Below are positions 61,775 through 64,000 of a stretch of DNA of 64,000 bases, in pieces (within the stretch, counting starts at the first letter, position 1; each line of letters starts with the position of its first letter). A program made the translations under genes and the position numbers. Origin of the DNA: Streptomyces sp. CB02959 (GTDB lineage Bacteria > Actinomycetota > Actinomycetes > Streptomycetales > Streptomycetaceae). The stretch covers positions 62,001 to 126,000 of the forward strand of contig NZ_NNBP01000006.1 of NCBI RefSeq assembly GCF_002803155.1, read 5' to 3'. A model generated the notes under the pieces. The model was not told the origin of the DNA and searched no databases. It worked only from the letters and a program-made list of their open reading frames with translations.

Positions 61775-62421
61775 GCCACTACGGAGCGGCCACCGACCGC
61801 ACCTACGAGCGGGCCGGGTTCGGTGCCCCGGTCCGCCGCGGCCGGCGGCCCGCGCTCATCGTGGTCGATCTGACCCGGGGGTTCACCGAGGACCGCTTCC
61901 CGACCGGGGCCGATCTGAGCGGGGTCGTCGAGTCCACCGCCCGGCTGATCGAGGCGGGCCGGCCCGCCGGTGTGCCCGTGGTGTTCACCGCGATCGCCTA
62001 TGCGCCCGCCGAGGTGGCCGGTGGCCATTTCACCTGGCTGCGCAAGGCGCCGGGGCTGGGCGCGCTGCTGGAGGGCAGCGAGGCGGTCGCGGTCGATCCG
62101 CGGCTGCCGCGGCGGGAGGCCGACGCGCTGGTGGTGAAGAAGGGCGCCTCGGCGTTCTTCGGCACCTCGCTGGCCGCCGCCCTGACCGGGCTGGGCTGCG
62201 ACACCGCGGTGGTGTGCGGCGCGACCACCAGCGGCTGCGTGCGGGCCACGGCGGTCGACGCGGTGCAGTCCGGCTTCCCGGTGCTGGTCCCGCGGGAGTG
62301 CGTCGGGGACCGGGCGGCGGGCCCGCACGCCGCGGCCCTCTTCGACATCCAGGCCAAGTACGGCGACGTCATCGCGCTGGAGGACGCGGTCGGCTATCTG
62401 GGCGGGCTGGTGGGCGATTGA
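61771..62421 (+). CDS. nicF: Maleamate amidohydrolase (NicF-like isochorismatase)
   Basis: A 216-residue cysteine hydrolase of the isochorismatase family with the triad Asp33 (VVDLTRG), Lys in VVKKGAS (about 123-124) and Cys156 (TTSGCVRATAVDA). In this setting it would convert maleamate to maleate and ammonia. The ATG overlaps the preceding stop. Related N-carbamoylsarcosine amidases look similar, but the flanking NicX, NicC and NicD genes favour NicF. Confidence 0.87.
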   Translation: MSHYGAATDRTYERAGFGAPVRRGRRPALIVVDLTRGFTEDRFPTGADLSGVVESTARLIEAGRPAGVPVVFTAIAYAPAEVAGGHFTWLRKAPGLGALLEGSEAVAVDPRLPRREADALVVKKGASAFFGTSLAAALTGLGCDTAVVCGATTSGCVRATAVDAVQSGFPVLVPRECVGDRAAGPHAAALFDIQAKYGDVIALEDAVGYLGGLVGD

Positions 62422-62480
62422 ACCGACCCACCCCGTCCCCTCCCCCGTCCCCTCTCGTGCCCCGTCAGGAAGGTGCCCCC

Positions 62481-63377
62481 ATGCCGCAGCCCCCATGGTC
62501 CGCCCCGCCCGCCCGGTCGGTGCGGCAGTCCGCACTCGCGGATCTGGCCGACGTGCCCGCCACCAGCCGATGGGTGCGCTCGGGGACCACCCGGCTGCAC
62601 GTGCTGGACTACGGCGGGGACGGACCCGCGCTGGTCGTCCTGCCGGGCATTACCAGTCCGGCCGTCACCATGGACTTCGTCGCCCGCGAACTCACCGATC
62701 TGGTGCGGCCGTTGGTGGTCGACGTGCGCGGGCGCGGACTGTCGGACGGCAGCGGCGACGGCCCGGAGGGCGACGGCGGCGGGCGCGGCTACGGACTGGA
62801 GGTGTACGCCGAGGACACCGAGGCGGTGATCGAGGGGCTCGGGGTGGCTCGACCGCTGCTTTTCGGGCATTCCATGGGCGCGCGGATCGCGGCGGTGGTC
62901 GCGGCGCGCGGCAGGGTGCCGCTCGGCGGCAGCGTACTGGCGGATCCGCCGTTGAGCGGGCCGGGCCGCGGCCCGTACCCGACCCCGCTGGCGGCGTTCC
63001 TCGGGCAGCTGGCGGAGGCCGAACGCGGTACGGACGCCGACGAGGTGGCCCGGTCGTGGCCGCGGTGGCCGCGCCGCGAACAGGAGCTGCGGGCGCGGTG
63101 GCTGTCCAGTTGCGACCGGCGGGCGATCACCGCCACCCACCGCGGTTTCGAGACCGAGGACTTCTTCGACTGGTGGCCGGGGGTCGCCGGTCCCACGGCC
63201 CTGTTGTACGGCGCGCAGAGCCCGGTGGTCACGGCGGCGGGGGCCGCGGAGGCGCGGGCGGCGCTGCCGTCGGCCACGGTGACCGCGGTCCCGGACGCGG
63301 GCCACATGATCTTCTGGGACAACCCGCCGGCCGCGCTGGACGCACTGCGCGCGGCCCTGCGTCCCATGCTGGCGTGA
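62481..63377 (+). CDS. nicD: N-formylmaleamate deformylase (NicD-like)
   Basis: A 298-residue alpha/beta hydrolase with nucleophile Ser131 in GHSMGAR, probable acid Asp155 (LADPPLSG) and base His275 (DAGHMIFWD). NicD hydrolyses N-formylmaleamate, the product of NicX, to maleamate and formate. The LPGITSPAVTMDFVAREL block near the oxyanion hole matches the family. The ATG at 62481 has AGGAAGG upstream. Confidence 0.85.
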   Translation: MPQPPWSAPPARSVRQSALADLADVPATSRWVRSGTTRLHVLDYGGDGPALVVLPGITSPAVTMDFVARELTDLVRPLVVDVRGRGLSDGSGDGPEGDGGGRGYGLEVYAEDTEAVIEGLGVARPLLFGHSMGARIAAVVAARGRVPLGGSVLADPPLSGPGRGPYPTPLAAFLGQLAEAERGTDADEVARSWPRWPRREQELRARWLSSCDRRAITATHRGFETEDFFDWWPGVAGPTALLYGAQSPVVTAAGAAEARAALPSATVTAVPDAGHMIFWDNPPAALDALRAALRPMLA

Positions 63378-63430
63378 ACCTGGTGACCATCCGCGGGGAC
63401 CGGCGCGGCGCACCGTGATTGAGTTGCCCC

Positions 63431-63943
63431 ATGGCTGACGAGACCACATCCTCCGCGACCGGTTCCCCCGCGGCTTCCCGCACCGCCGACTCCGGGGTGG
63501 CGATTCCGCACGCCCTGACCGCGGCGCCCGGCTATCAGGTGCGCCGGCTCTACCAGGCGTACCTGGCCGTGTGGGTGCGCGCGGTCGATCCGACGCTCAC
63601 CGGACCGCAGTTCGCGGTGCTGACCGCGGTGGACGCGACGCCGGGGCGGGACCAGCGGTCGATGGCCTCGGCGGTGGCGCTGGACACGTCCACGATGGCG
63701 GACGTGGCCAGGCGACTGGAGAGCCGGGGCCTGATAGTCCGCCGTACCGACACCGCCGACGGCCGCCGCAAGCTGCTGTTCCTGACCGAGGAGGGCGAGC
63801 GCACGCTGCGCGCCGCCCGCGACCGGACCCGGCAGTTGGACGAACGGCTGCTGGCGCCCTACGAGGCCGGGCAACGCGCCGACGTGATGCACCTGCTGAC
63901 GTCCCTGGCCGATCACTGGGAGGGCCTGGCCGGGGAGTTCTGA
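63431..63943 (+). CDS. MarR-family regulator, likely of the nicotinate genes
   Basis: A 170-residue winged-helix repressor. The core is YQVRRLYQAYLAVW, GPQFAVLTAVDATPG, ASAVALDTSTMADVARRLE (recognition helix) and IVRRTDTADGRRKLLFLTEEG (wing). It corresponds to NicR of Pseudomonas, which binds 6-hydroxynicotinate and releases the nic promoters. Last gene of the cluster, on the same strand; the start at 63431 has a weak ribosome site. The cluster may continue beyond the window. Confidence 0.85.
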   Translation: MADETTSSATGSPAASRTADSGVAIPHALTAAPGYQVRRLYQAYLAVWVRAVDPTLTGPQFAVLTAVDATPGRDQRSMASAVALDTSTMADVARRLESRGLIVRRTDTADGRRKLLFLTEEGERTLRAARDRTRQLDERLLAPYEAGQRADVMHLLTSLADHWEGLAGEF

Positions 63944-64000
63944 CCGGCACCCGGCCCCTCGCGCGGGTGCCTCACCCTGGTATGTCCGCGTACGTCCGCG

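Overview
The window is chromosomal DNA of a high-GC actinomycete, almost certainly a Streptomyces or close relative. Evidence: strong third-position G/C bias, frequent GTG starts, ATGA and GTGA start/stop overlaps, very rare TTA codons, and typical Streptomyces families (DUF5685, DUF5954, DUF418, APC permeases, small CYP/ferredoxin pairs). No tRNA, rRNA, insertion sequence, integrase or CRISPR array was seen. The many unrelated enzymes and short operons suggest an accessory, arm-like region rather than core chromosome.

Layout. 1-9 kb: the tail of an unknown gene, a divergent cold-shock-like protein, a secreted PNGase A-like glycoamidase, an ABC exporter fused to a NUDIX domain, a zinc-finger/HTH regulator coupled to a sigma-like gene with two TTA codons, and small hypotheticals. 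9-17 kb: a secreted HNH nuclease with a coupled 97-residue partner, a two-component system whose promoter and the neighbouring DUF418 promoter share a palindrome, a SUKH-like protein, a DUF5954 protein, a NUDIX hydrolase and a metallo-beta-lactamase-fold enzyme. 17-23 kb: an internally deleted maleylpyruvate-isomerase-family pseudogene, a C39-like peptidase, an APC permease, a methyltransferase and a SEDS (RodA/FtsW) protein.

23.1-28.0 kb holds the most unusual system: a small EACC1-like protein followed by a 1457-residue protein that joins an N-terminal caspase-like protease to four P-loop ATPase modules of the type VII secretion EccC kind, one apparently duplicated. No ESX substrates or membrane components lie nearby, so it looks like a caspase-armed conflict or cell-death system, not a secretion locus.

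28-44 kb: acetyltransferase, DUF4389 membrane protein, glutamate decarboxylase, a frameshifted remnant, and a compact class I lanthipeptide operon (52-residue precursor, hairpin, full-length LanB, LanC). Then a zinc alcohol dehydrogenase, an AraC-type regulator divergent from a cupin, a DrrAB-type exporter with a cytochrome P450, and another acetyltransferase.

45-53 kb: a DUF5685 protein with an extreme cysteine-rich tail, a secreted small protein, folD under a ZTP (pfl) riboswitch, several low-complexity proteins, and a TetR-regulator/P450/ferredoxin set with a perfect operator palindrome and a TTA codon in the P450.

53.2-63.9 kb: an apparently complete aerobic nicotinate catabolic cluster. 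A three-subunit molybdenum hydroxylase plus a CoxG-like protein would make 6-hydroxynicotinate. A NicC-like monooxygenase gives 2,5-dihydroxypyridine, NicX opens the ring, NicD and NicF release formate and ammonia, an MFS permease imports substrate, and a MarR protein probably controls it. Only the maleate isomerase (NicE) step is missing from the window.
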